A stretch of 64,000 nucleotides of DNA from Candidatus Binatota bacterium. GTDB lineage: Bacteria; Desulfobacterota; Binatia; UBA1149. The stretch is taken from NCBI GenBank assembly GCA_012960245.1, contig DUBO01000040.1, forward strand, positions 1 to 64,000. The letters run 5' to 3'. Shown piece after piece: positions 7,977-15,297 of this stretch; the first letter of the stretch is position 1, and every line of letters starts with the position of its first letter. The position numbers were made by a program, and so were the translations under genes. The notes under the pieces are model-generated. The model was given only the letters and a program-made list of their open reading frames with translations, made no database searches and was not told the origin of the DNA.

Positions 7977-9074
7977 GTGAACGTATACAGAAAATCAGCC
8001 GGTACCGGCCTCGCCGTGGCCCTGCTGTTCGGGCTTTCGGTCGTGGCCGCCCAGGCCGGGATCAGCCAGGACGTAGGCGACGGATCCTACAGCCTCGGGG
8101 TGGGATTGAGGGCCAGCTACAACAGCGTGGAAGACGGCGCGCCCAGTGGCGCCGATCGCTCAAACGACTTCAACCTGGAGACCCTGCGCCTGTACGGCTC
8201 GGGATCGTTGAACGACTACATCAGCTTCGAGGGCAACGTGGACGCCACCGAAGACGACGTGAAGCTGCTCGACGCGGTGGTGAAGGTAAAGCTCAACGAT
8301 CTGTTTGAAGTCTGGGGTGGGCGTTTTCTGCCTCCGTCGGATCGCAGCAACCTGAGCGGGCCGTATTTCCTCAATGCCTGGACCTTCCCCATCGCCCAGA
8401 AGTACCCTGCCATTTTTGCCGGGCGCGATAACGGCGTAGCGGTGTGGGGACAGACCGGCGGCGGTGCCTTCAAGTACCAGGTGGGTGCCTTCGAGGGTTC
8501 GCAGGGTGTCAACAACGACGAAGACAACCCTCTGTTTGCCGGCCGTCTCACCTTGAACCTGTGGGATCCCGAGCCGGGCTACTACAACTCGAGTACCTAC
8601 TACGGGTCGAAGGACGTACTCGCGATTGGCCTCGTAGCCATGAGCCAGTCCGACGGCGCGGGTGACGGCATCTCGGGCGGAACGGGTGACTTCAACGGCT
8701 GGAACATCGACGTCCTGGCCGAGAAGAACCTCGAGATGGGCGTAGCCACGCTGGAAGGCGCTTTCTACGACTACGACTCTGACGGTGCCACCGGTGGCAC
8801 GGCCGAGGGTGACGGTTTCTTCGTGCTCGCGAGCTGGCTCTGCCCGGAAACGAGCAGCATAGGCCCGCTTGAGGGCAAGTGGCAGCCGATGTTCCGTTGG
8901 CAGGAGTACGAGAACGAGGCCGACACAGACGCGACCGAGCTATGGGAGCTCGGGGTCAACTACATCATGGACGGCCACAACAGCCGGGTGTCGTTGGTGT
9001 TCGGTGAAGAGGATCCTGCAGGCAGCGGCGACAGCTTCAACAGTGTGCGCCTGGGCATGCAGATCCAGATCTAA
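7977..9074 (+). CDS. Outer-membrane porin-like protein
   Basis: A 365-residue beta-barrel porin-like protein. The GTG start at 7977 follows GGGAGGAAAC and gives signal peptide MNVYRKSAGTGLAVALLFGL ending VVAAQAG; upstream in-frame starts lack this. The mature part alternates short amphipathic strands with Gly/Asp turns (YSLGVGLRASYNS, LETLRLYGSGSLNDYISFEG, VWGGRFLPPSDRS) and ends with an aromatic-poor strand SVRLGMQIQI. It resembles the phosphate-selective/alginate porin type (OprO/P-like). Divergent from urtA, it may serve as the outer-membrane pore for urea, as FmdC does beside the amide/urea genes of Methylophilus; this is inference. Confidence 0.8.
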   Translation: MNVYRKSAGTGLAVALLFGLSVVAAQAGISQDVGDGSYSLGVGLRASYNSVEDGAPSGADRSNDFNLETLRLYGSGSLNDYISFEGNVDATEDDVKLLDAVVKVKLNDLFEVWGGRFLPPSDRSNLSGPYFLNAWTFPIAQKYPAIFAGRDNGVAVWGQTGGGAFKYQVGAFEGSQGVNNDEDNPLFAGRLTLNLWDPEPGYYNSSTYYGSKDVLAIGLVAMSQSDGAGDGISGGTGDFNGWNIDVLAEKNLEMGVATLEGAFYDYDSDGATGGTAEGDGFFVLASWLCPETSSIGPLEGKWQPMFRWQEYENEADTDATELWELGVNYIMDGHNSRVSLVFGEEDPAGSGDSFNSVRLGMQIQI

Positions 9075-9115
9075 GCTCCAGGCTCTGAACTCTGAGGGGA
9101 TTCCCCGATAGGAGT

Positions 9116-9154
9116 GGGGGAGGCGCGGCCACACCGCAGCGCCTCCCCCTTTTT
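9116..9154 (+). terminator. Rho-independent terminator after the porin gene
   Basis: GGGGGAGGCGC (9116-9126) and GCGCCTCCCCC (9139-9149) form a perfect 11-base-pair stem with a 12-base loop, followed by five T residues (9150-9154). It lies 41 bases after the porin stop and just before the end of the convergent gene at 9159. Confidence 0.9.
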
Positions 9155-9158
9155 GTTC

Positions 9159-10730
9159 CTACCACTGGGTCAGGGCGCCGTCGTCTATCCAGTCCTGTAT
9201 GACCTGCTGGTCAGGTGCTGACATGGCCGGCAGCGCAAAGGGCATCTGAAAACCGAAGCCGGGCAACGCCGACGAGATCTTCTCGTAGAGATAGCTGTTG
9301 AGCGAATCGCCCGGCACCACCAGGGTGGATACGACCTGCGTGGAAGCTACCCCGACAAGCGCCGATCCCGCACCACCGGCAGAAAGGTCGAGGCCCTGGA
9401 AGGCCGTGAAGGAATCGTGGCAGCCCGATGTGGCGCAGTTCGTATCCATTATGGCCTGCACGGCGTCGGGCAAGCGCGGGCCGCAGTCCATCGAGCAGTT
9501 GGTGAGATTCTCTCCACCGGCGGCGTCACATGTGCCGTCACCACAGTCGGTGACGGCGGTTATCCAGTCACCGATCGTGGTTATGTCGGAAGCTGACAGG
9601 GCCGCTAATGGTGGCATGGGCAGGCCTAAGGGCGGCGGGTTCTGGGTAATCTTGGTGTACAGCCAGCTGTTCACGAGATCCCCCGGTTCGATCCGGTCAG
9701 TGGCAAGCTGTTCTGTGGAGGCTACGTTTACGGTTTGCGCACCCGAGACGCCCGCCGACAGCACGAGCCCCCCCCCGGGGAGGGAACTGGCCGAGTTGTG
9801 GCAACCGAGCGTGGCACAGCTGTCCGTGAAAATGTCCTGCACTTCTTCGTTTACCTGGCTGCAGTCGACCGGGCAGGTAATGGCGCCCTCGTCGGCGTCG
9901 TCACACGTGCCATCGGTACCGCAGGATCCGGTTATGGTGTGCGCAGAGACGACCGACCCATCCTGGTAGAGCGCCCCCATGCAAGCCTGGGCCAGGGCCA
10001 CAGAGCTGGCCGCGCCCGCGCAAGCATCGAGGGATAACAGGGTGGCGTCGCTACACTTCTTGCTCACACCATCAGCCATCTTGCCGGCGGCCTTGGTGAT
10101 CTTGCCCTTGGAGTCGGCCTGGGCGAGGTCGCTGCAGTCGGCCGAAGACTTTCCCTTATCCACCGACTCGTAGCACTTCGCGATCGTCTTGAGTACGGTT
10201 TTTGCCATCTTACCACCGCCCTTGGACATGGTGTTGAGACAACCCTGCTGGTCCTTGGACAGGCTCGCGCCAGCGCTACCGAAGGTGGCCGCGGTCATGG
10301 CCTCGGCCTCGGTCCTGGCAAGACAGACCTGGCAGGAAGCGAGATCCGAAAAACTCGCTATGGCGCCTACCGAATCGCAGGGCCAGGGGCAGGACGACAG
10401 GGCACCGGTCTCGCCCAGGGTGGTGACGCACTTACCGCCGATGTCGGCCAACGCTTTACCCTCGGCTCCAGAAATCTTGCCCTTCAAGTCACCAGTGGCG
10501 ACGCTCGCACAATCAGAGGCCACGGCGGGTATGCCCTTGCCCATGGCACCCTTGTAGCACTTGCCCAGCTCCTTGAGAGCGGTGGTCATGTACTTGCCCG
10601 CGCTCTTGTTGATAGTCTTGCGGCACTTCTGCGCGTCCTTCGACGGCGAAAAGACATGCGCAGGCAGCGTGGTGGGTACGAGAAACGCCGCCACGGTAAA
10701 AACCGCGACGAGCCTTTGAGCTGACGTCAT
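9159..10730 (-). CDS. Secreted protein with two Cys/Lys-rich repeats and two CX4CH (cytochrome-like) domains
   Basis: 523 residues of unknown function. An AGGAGG site precedes the ATG, and the signal peptide is MTSAQRLVAVFTVAAFLVPT. Residues about 30-270 hold two repeats with the spacing KC..(S/T)..K..GK.....LK...KCY...KGK...DC......KGKI..A.GK......KC. Two related domains follow, near residues 300-390 and 430-520. Each has CAT(L/S)GCH followed by GL.LSAG, a VPGD/EPGD..NS.LY.KI segment, and (L/Q)MP.. LSA.D...I.DWI. That layout matches small c-type cytochrome domains with a CX4CH heme motif and a Met ligand. A CGDGTCD..(E)N...C..DC motif separates them. It may be an extracellular electron carrier; heme attachment is not proven. 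Confidence 0.75.
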   Translation of the reverse strand: MTSAQRLVAVFTVAAFLVPTTLPAHVFSPSKDAQKCRKTINKSAGKYMTTALKELGKCYKGAMGKGIPAVASDCASVATGDLKGKISGAEGKALADIGGKCVTTLGETGALSSCPWPCDSVGAIASFSDLASCQVCLARTEAEAMTAATFGSAGASLSKDQQGCLNTMSKGGGKMAKTVLKTIAKCYESVDKGKSSADCSDLAQADSKGKITKAAGKMADGVSKKCSDATLLSLDACAGAASSVALAQACMGALYQDGSVVSAHTITGSCGTDGTCDDADEGAITCPVDCSQVNEEVQDIFTDSCATLGCHNSASSLPGGGLVLSAGVSGAQTVNVASTEQLATDRIEPGDLVNSWLYTKITQNPPPLGLPMPPLAALSASDITTIGDWITAVTDCGDGTCDAAGGENLTNCSMDCGPRLPDAVQAIMDTNCATSGCHDSFTAFQGLDLSAGGAGSALVGVASTQVVSTLVVPGDSLNSYLYEKISSALPGFGFQMPFALPAMSAPDQQVIQDWIDDGALTQW

Positions 10731-10834
10731 GTTGGGAATTCCTCCTGTTTAGCGAGCCGGCTGACAGATGACAGGCGGTCAGTAATAAATATGTCACCAC
10801 CCGCAACGTTGCGTCAAGGCATAAATAACCGCCC

Positions 10835-10852
10835 CCCCCCCGATCGGGGGGG
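10835..10852. repeat. Perfect C7-GATC-G7 palindrome
   Basis: CCCCCCC-GATC-GGGGGGG lies in the 175-base gap between the di-iron protein gene and the secreted CX4CH protein. It could end transcription of the di-iron gene, although the downstream T-content on the minus strand is low. A similar C-run/G-run hairpin lies at about 6270-6290, after urtA. Confidence 0.4.
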
Positions 10853-10905
10853 CAGGCCTGTGGCAAACTTAGCGCCAGGCAGGCGCTGTTACTGACGAGT
10901 CTCGA

Positions 10906-12042
10906 TCAGCTGGCGATGGGCCGTATTACCGACCGTTTGCCCTCGTTGATCTGCTTGAGTTCGGCGATGCCTTCCTCGGCAATTGCCTGGCCGATGTTCC
11001 ACTCGCCCTCGCCGGCGATCTCGTCCATGTCGACCCACAGGCTGTAGAACGGAATAGTGCGCTCAGTGATCAAGCCGCCGGTGTATAGCGTCTTGATCAG
11101 CGTACGAAAGATATTGCTACTATCACGCATGAAGCTGCGCCTGGTGTCGTCGGTTATGGCCTCCGACATGGCCGCAACCGCAAAATCGGGGTCTATGCCG
11201 CAGCGCTCGTACAGGCCGCGTCGCTGGTCGGCGCCCACGAGGTTGAAGAGCAGGTCCTCGAACATGTTGCGACTGTAGTCCTCGAGCTCGTTGCGTATCT
11301 CGTCACCCACCCCGGGCACGTTGAGGCGAGCCCAGATCTGCCCGAAGCGGTGGTGAAAGGCTTCATCGGTCATCACCAGCTGGGCCAGTCGACGGAGCAC
11401 CGGGTCGTTGGCCTCCTGGTACAGGCCGGCAAAAATACCCATGGCTATGCCCTCGATGACCATCTGCATGCCAATGAGCTTCTCGTAGATAATGTTGCTG
11501 CCAACGATCTGGTTGAGCACGCGATCCAGTGTCTCGGTGGGCGGCGTGACCTCGCCGAAGCGCGAGTGGAGATAACGCGCAAAGCCCTGCACGTGGCGGG
11601 CCTCTTCGCGGGCCTGGTTAGTGGCGTACTCCGCCGCCCCGGCATCGAGCAACATGTCGGCAAGGCCGGTCGAGATACTGAGCGCGCCCTGCTCGCCGTG
11701 AAGCACGCCGCTTATGCGCATGAGCGTGGTCTGGTTGGCAAAATTGATCTGCTGGCCCTCGTCCAGCGTGTCCCATATGGCCGAGTGACGTTCGGGGATC
11801 TGGCTTATGGGGATAAGTGGCAGGTCGGTGGGAGCAGCTATATCAAAATCTATGTAGTCGCGGTCGTCGGGGTTCCAGAAGTGCTCGTGGGTGCGCGCGA
11901 TCAGTGGCTCGAATTCAGGCGCGCGGTCGAGATAACGATCCGAGTTGAGCATGGCCGCGAAATCATCGCGGGCCACGGCATTGAACGCCGGGTTGATGTT
12001 GGTATGCCGGTTACGTTCCCGGTCTTTGTCTGACATGGCCAT
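10906..12042 (-). CDS. Ferritin-like di-iron protein (possible oxygenase/oxidase)
   Basis: 378 residues, cytoplasmic, with no signal peptide. The helical core shows a complete di-iron ligand set: Glu in HGEQGAL, ExxH in EEARHVQGFARYL, Glu in QMVIEGIAMGIF and ExxH in TDEAFHHRFG. This fits the ferritin-like/ribonucleotide-reductase-R2-like superfamily, nearer to N-oxygenase or fatty-acyl di-iron oxidases than to storage ferritins. No radical-relay features can be judged by eye. The start chosen is MAMSDKDRERN; an upstream in-frame ATG at 12114 lies in a poorly conserved stretch. The substrate is unknown. Confidence 0.8.
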   Translation of the reverse strand: MAMSDKDRERNRHTNINPAFNAVARDDFAAMLNSDRYLDRAPEFEPLIARTHEHFWNPDDRDYIDFDIAAPTDLPLIPISQIPERHSAIWDTLDEGQQINFANQTTLMRISGVLHGEQGALSISTGLADMLLDAGAAEYATNQAREEARHVQGFARYLHSRFGEVTPPTETLDRVLNQIVGSNIIYEKLIGMQMVIEGIAMGIFAGLYQEANDPVLRRLAQLVMTDEAFHHRFGQIWARLNVPGVGDEIRNELEDYSRNMFEDLLFNLVGADQRRGLYERCGIDPDFAVAAMSEAITDDTRRSFMRDSSNIFRTLIKTLYTGGLITERTIPFYSLWVDMDEIAGEGEWNIGQAIAEEGIAELKQINEGKRSVIRPIAS

Positions 12043-12132
12043 CGGCAGATTGTGCCAGACACGCCGACCGTTGACCAGTTGACCCGCCCCCCGTCTGCGC
12101 CGGGCGATGTGCAAACGGGGAAACAGCTCAAC

Positions 12133-13137
12133 CTAGAGCAACCAGGTCAGGCCAACTCTCAACCTGTAGTCAGGCACCAGCGAAAGCCCCGAATTGTTGA
12201 GCACAGCGGGCAAATCGAGCGCAAGATGCCCCACCAGCGAAGTACGCCAGGAATACAGAATTCGCGGGCCCAGGTAGAGGGCCGTCAAAGCCGATCCCGA
12301 CACCTTCTCGCCGGCCTGGGTATCCTGCCCCTTGCTCTGCATGGTCGCCATCAACTGCATAGCCACTCGGTGCTCGGTGGGACCGTGGGTAAAGAACACG
12401 CCCGGCCCGCCCGCAATCGTCAGGTCGTCGGCGTGCTGGTAGTCATGATCACCCTCCGTGCGTAAAGCGTAATCAAGGACCAACGAGGCGAACGCGCGGC
12501 CACGACTCGCAAACAGGTCCATGCCTGCCAGGTAGTCAACCGACCCTGTGCCAAGCGCGAGGTCGTGCCCGTGAAGCCCTCCCTCGTGGTCGCCCTCCCG
12601 GGAGACCGATCGCTCTTCATGTCCTATCTCCGGGTCGTGATGCTCCTCAGCCAGGAGATCGCTGTTGCCGGTGGGCAACTTGATGCCTCCTCTCAAGCTG
12701 GCACGCAGCACGGACTGGTTCTCGCCTATGCGATCCAGCGCTACCCAGCGCCCGGTCAGCGCAATGTCGCCCAGGCCGTCCTCGCGGCCGGTGGTCGCGC
12801 TCGGCTCATCTGCCTGGCGAAAGCGCCGATCTATCCACGGAACACTGGCCTGCACGCCCCAGCTGGGGTTGAAGTTGTAGCCGATGAGCAACTGGGTGAC
12901 CGAGCTGCGTAGCATTTCTCCCTCGTCGTTATCGACCTCCTCCCCAGCCTCCTGCAAACTCTTGAAGCTGCTGAACTGGGTGGCCAGCCCTACTCGCGGG
13001 CCGGGCCGAGCCTGCTCCATGGCAACGGTGGTGTACACCGAGCACAGGTCACAGGCGTATGCTCCCGCCGCCGTGGTAAGACCAGCCGCGGTCACCGCCA
13101 ACACGGTCAAAAGCCCTCTCTTCAAAATACGATTCAT
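12133..13137 (-). CDS. Outer-membrane beta-barrel protein with CDLC motif and His-rich segment
   Basis: 334 residues. Signal peptide MNRILKRGLLTVLAVTAAGL ends near GAYA, and the mature N-terminus starts at once with CDLCSVYT, a CxxC pair in position to bind metal or anchor a lipid. The remainder is a barrel: alternating strands (WGVQASVPWIDRRF, VLRASLRGGIKLPTGNS, VSGSALTALYLGPRILYSW) and a terminal strand PDYRLRVGLTWLL. The loop near residues 165-200 is rich in His and acidic residues (EEHHDPEIGHEE, DHEGGLHGHD). The GGIKLPTG motif is common in transporter-like outer-membrane channels. Metal handling is a guess from the Cys and His content. Confidence 0.7.
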   Translation of the reverse strand: MNRILKRGLLTVLAVTAAGLTTAAGAYACDLCSVYTTVAMEQARPGPRVGLATQFSSFKSLQEAGEEVDNDEGEMLRSSVTQLLIGYNFNPSWGVQASVPWIDRRFRQADEPSATTGREDGLGDIALTGRWVALDRIGENQSVLRASLRGGIKLPTGNSDLLAEEHHDPEIGHEERSVSREGDHEGGLHGHDLALGTGSVDYLAGMDLFASRGRAFASLVLDYALRTEGDHDYQHADDLTIAGGPGVFFTHGPTEHRVAMQLMATMQSKGQDTQAGEKVSGSALTALYLGPRILYSWRTSLVGHLALDLPAVLNNSGLSLVPDYRLRVGLTWLL

Positions 13138-13291
13138 TCCGCTCTCCCTATCTATTCACTGCACGCGTGGCTCGCGCTATCACTCGTGAAAAACTCACGC
13201 CGGTTGCGGGGCAACGAATCGCTGCCCCGCACTGGTGCGCCATGTTAATTCCGATCTCCCATGTAAGGCGAAGCGCCAGGTGGCGCGGCCG

Positions 13292-13744
13292 TTAGGAGTC
13301 CAGTCGTGGAGGTGGGTAATCGGGCGACAGGGCCAGTCCCTGGGCCAGCCCGGCAAGCAAGGCCGCGACTTGGCGACTCGCAGGCAGCCCCAGCCCTTCG
13401 CCCTGTTGCCCTGGCAGGGCCGGCTCGGCGGCGGCAACCGCCGGGATTACAGGGGTGGGACAACCCGCCCCACCGGGATTGCGAATGCCCTCGCAGCAGC
13501 AAGCCCGCTCGGCAGAACCCGCGCGAGCCTTCTTCTTGACGTGGCAGGGCATGCGCCCCGGCCCCGTGGCGCAGCTCGCGCGCACGGCCGCCGCGGCCTG
13601 GGCCACCAGCGTGGTGCCGGGCACCGCCGGCAGCAGCAAAATCGCGGTGGCGGTAACCAGAAAGCTACGTTGCCTAAAAGCGTTCACCCTGCGCACAAGT
13701 TTAGTCAAAAACATGAGGGACAACAAGGATAAGAAAGTACCCAC
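13292..13744 (-). CDS. Small secreted or membrane-anchored Cys-rich protein
   Basis: Up to 150 residues; no family recognised. A hydrophobic N-terminal segment (SFLVTATAILLLPAVPGTTL) follows basic residues. It is succeeded by a Cys/His cluster, SCATGPGRMPCHVKKKARAG then ACCCEG and a further Cys, and a Pro/Ala/Leu-rich tail. The true start could be the later ATG near 13712. It lies 154 bases upstream of, and on the same strand as, the CDLC barrel gene, so a joint metal-related role is possible. Open frames on the opposite strand overlap fully, which lowers certainty. Confidence 0.5.
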   Translation of the reverse strand: MGTFLSLLSLMFLTKLVRRVNAFRQRSFLVTATAILLLPAVPGTTLVAQAAAAVRASCATGPGRMPCHVKKKARAGSAERACCCEGIRNPGGAGCPTPVIPAVAAAEPALPGQQGEGLGLPASRQVAALLAGLAQGLALSPDYPPPRLDS

Positions 13745-13874
13745 TGCGCTCGCCGCCGGGTAACCAAGACGAACAAAAGAGGTCTATCCGTTGGCCCCGC
13801 GCCGCATTTTGCTTTATCTGTCAGGTACCCCGGTATGCGACCCCGCGAAATGCACAGCAGAAGCGGGCGCTCAC

Positions 13875-14609
13875 ATGGGGGTGGGCGAGCAGGTGACCGA
13901 AAAGCTGGAACTAATGCTGCTGCTTAAGTCTCCCGGGCGGGCAGGCAACGGTGACAGCGAGGCTATAGGCCGTCGGCTCGCGCCGCTGCTGCAGGGATCG
14001 CCGGGCAGCAGCGACCAGAGAGTACTCGTGGCCACGAGCGACCAAACCCCCACGCCCGAACTCTTCGACGCCCTGGTCTCGGTGGGCGTAGAAGACGAGC
14101 ACCAGGCGCGCAACCTCGCGCAGGCCACCAGGGCAGAGCTGGGCGACGACCCGGACGGCGCCACCGACCTGCACGCGCTGCTCGTCCGAAGCAGATGGCC
14201 GAAACCACGCACGCCGCGTCCTGCTAACGGCAGCCGGGCAGGCGCGGGAGTGGTGATGGTGTCGGCCATGCACCGTATCGCCGAACCTAACCACGAACAG
14301 TTTGACCAGCACTGGCGCGACCGCCACGCACCGCTCGCGCTCGAACACCACCCCGGCATGGCAGCCTACCAGCAGAACGTCGTCGAGGGAGTGCTCACGG
14401 CAAAGACGCCATCCTGGGATGGCGTAGCCGTGCTGTACTTCGACAGCCCTGATGATCTCGCCAACAGATTGTACAACGACGAAGAAAGCCAGCAGATAAT
14501 CATGGACGACGTCGCGCGCTTCGTGGACCTCAAGCACAGCACGACGGTAATCATGACCGAGGCATACTCGGTTTCTACCCAGCCCATCAAATCACGGAGG
14601 AAAGTATGA
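13875..14609 (+). CDS. EthD-domain protein
   Basis: 244 residues with two halves. The C-terminal half (about residues 135-235) carries the EthD signature, a dimeric alpha/beta-barrel fold: MHRIAEPNHEQFDQHWRDRH then APLALEHHPGMAAYQQNVVE. The N-terminal half is a degenerate copy of the same fold (LMLLLKSPGRAG...). EthD-like proteins accompany oxidative degradation of ethers, sterols and aromatics. The start is uncertain: 13875 (ATG) or the nearby GTG before TEKLEL. An AGGAGG-type site inside its 3' end serves the next gene, whose ATG overlaps the stop by four bases. Confidence 0.7.
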   Translation: MGVGEQVTEKLELMLLLKSPGRAGNGDSEAIGRRLAPLLQGSPGSSDQRVLVATSDQTPTPELFDALVSVGVEDEHQARNLAQATRAELGDDPDGATDLHALLVRSRWPKPRTPRPANGSRAGAGVVMVSAMHRIAEPNHEQFDQHWRDRHAPLALEHHPGMAAYQQNVVEGVLTAKTPSWDGVAVLYFDSPDDLANRLYNDEESQQIIMDDVARFVDLKHSTTVIMTEAYSVSTQPIKSRRKV

Positions 14610-15241
14610 GAAGGAATCTATTAGCAGCCCTGCTGGCCTTTATATGCACGGTTGGTGCCACGCCAGGCCATGCAGTTGAGTCGAACCCTGTAGCTGAGCT
14701 TCAACCGAGCAACTTCGCTCACCAGCTTGGAGGCTACTACGGCGTAGCCGAAAAGATCACAGACGAAATTATTCTCCGCAGATTAACGCCGGAATACTAC
14801 AATTTTCCCCAAAAGATTGACGATTCGATCAAGAACCAGAAAGAAGAGGTCTACCTGCTGGCGCGTGCTGACAGCGCGACCGCGTTTGGGCGTAGCAAGG
14901 GCATGGAGCTACGGTTAATAAACGGTACGGAAAACCAGCAGAGTTTCCCCTCGTCCGACCATAGATTGTTTATAGTCCAGGAAGCCATCGACGAGACCGG
15001 GGAATGGAAACCGGTTGAGTATTTCCCGACAAGCTGGTGTGGCAACAGCTATCGCCACGTCCTTCTTGATCCAGGAGAGCACTGGCTGTTTCCAACCCCG
15101 AAATACGAAGGAACTTTCTCGACCACCCTTCGTTTTTCAATGTCGATCGACGGTAACAAGGTTCTCCATTCAAACGAATTCAAGGGATCCGTCAATCCAG
15201 TGCAATTCAAAAAAAACGAGGATACGCCGCTCTGGAGATGA
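14606..15241 (+). CDS. Secreted protein of unknown function, low G+C
   Basis: 211 residues; I do not recognise it. The signal peptide MRRNLLAALLAFICTVGATP ends near GHA. The mature protein is mixed alpha/beta with one Cys (SWCGNSYRHV) and a conserved-looking tail DPGEHWLFPTPKYEGTF. Base composition drops visibly (many AAA, ATT, TTT codons) compared with neighbours on both sides, which suggests recent acquisition. The start is firm: GGAGG eight bases upstream and an ATGA overlap with the EthD gene. Confidence 0.75.
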   Translation: MRRNLLAALLAFICTVGATPGHAVESNPVAELQPSNFAHQLGGYYGVAEKITDEIILRRLTPEYYNFPQKIDDSIKNQKEEVYLLARADSATAFGRSKGMELRLINGTENQQSFPSSDHRLFIVQEAIDETGEWKPVEYFPTSWCGNSYRHVLLDPGEHWLFPTPKYEGTFSTTLRFSMSIDGNKVLHSNEFKGSVNPVQFKKNEDTPLWR

Positions 15242-15297
15242 GCCGACCTGTTTCAATGCCGACGGGATGCTGCGGTTAAAACCATCACCGCCCGCGG

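Noticed and set aside
13235-13732. Plus-strand open frame opposite the small Cys-rich gene
   Set aside because: Its protein is Arg/Pro/Gly-rich without a fold signature. The minus-strand frame has a signal-like segment and Cys motifs, so it was preferred, with reduced confidence.
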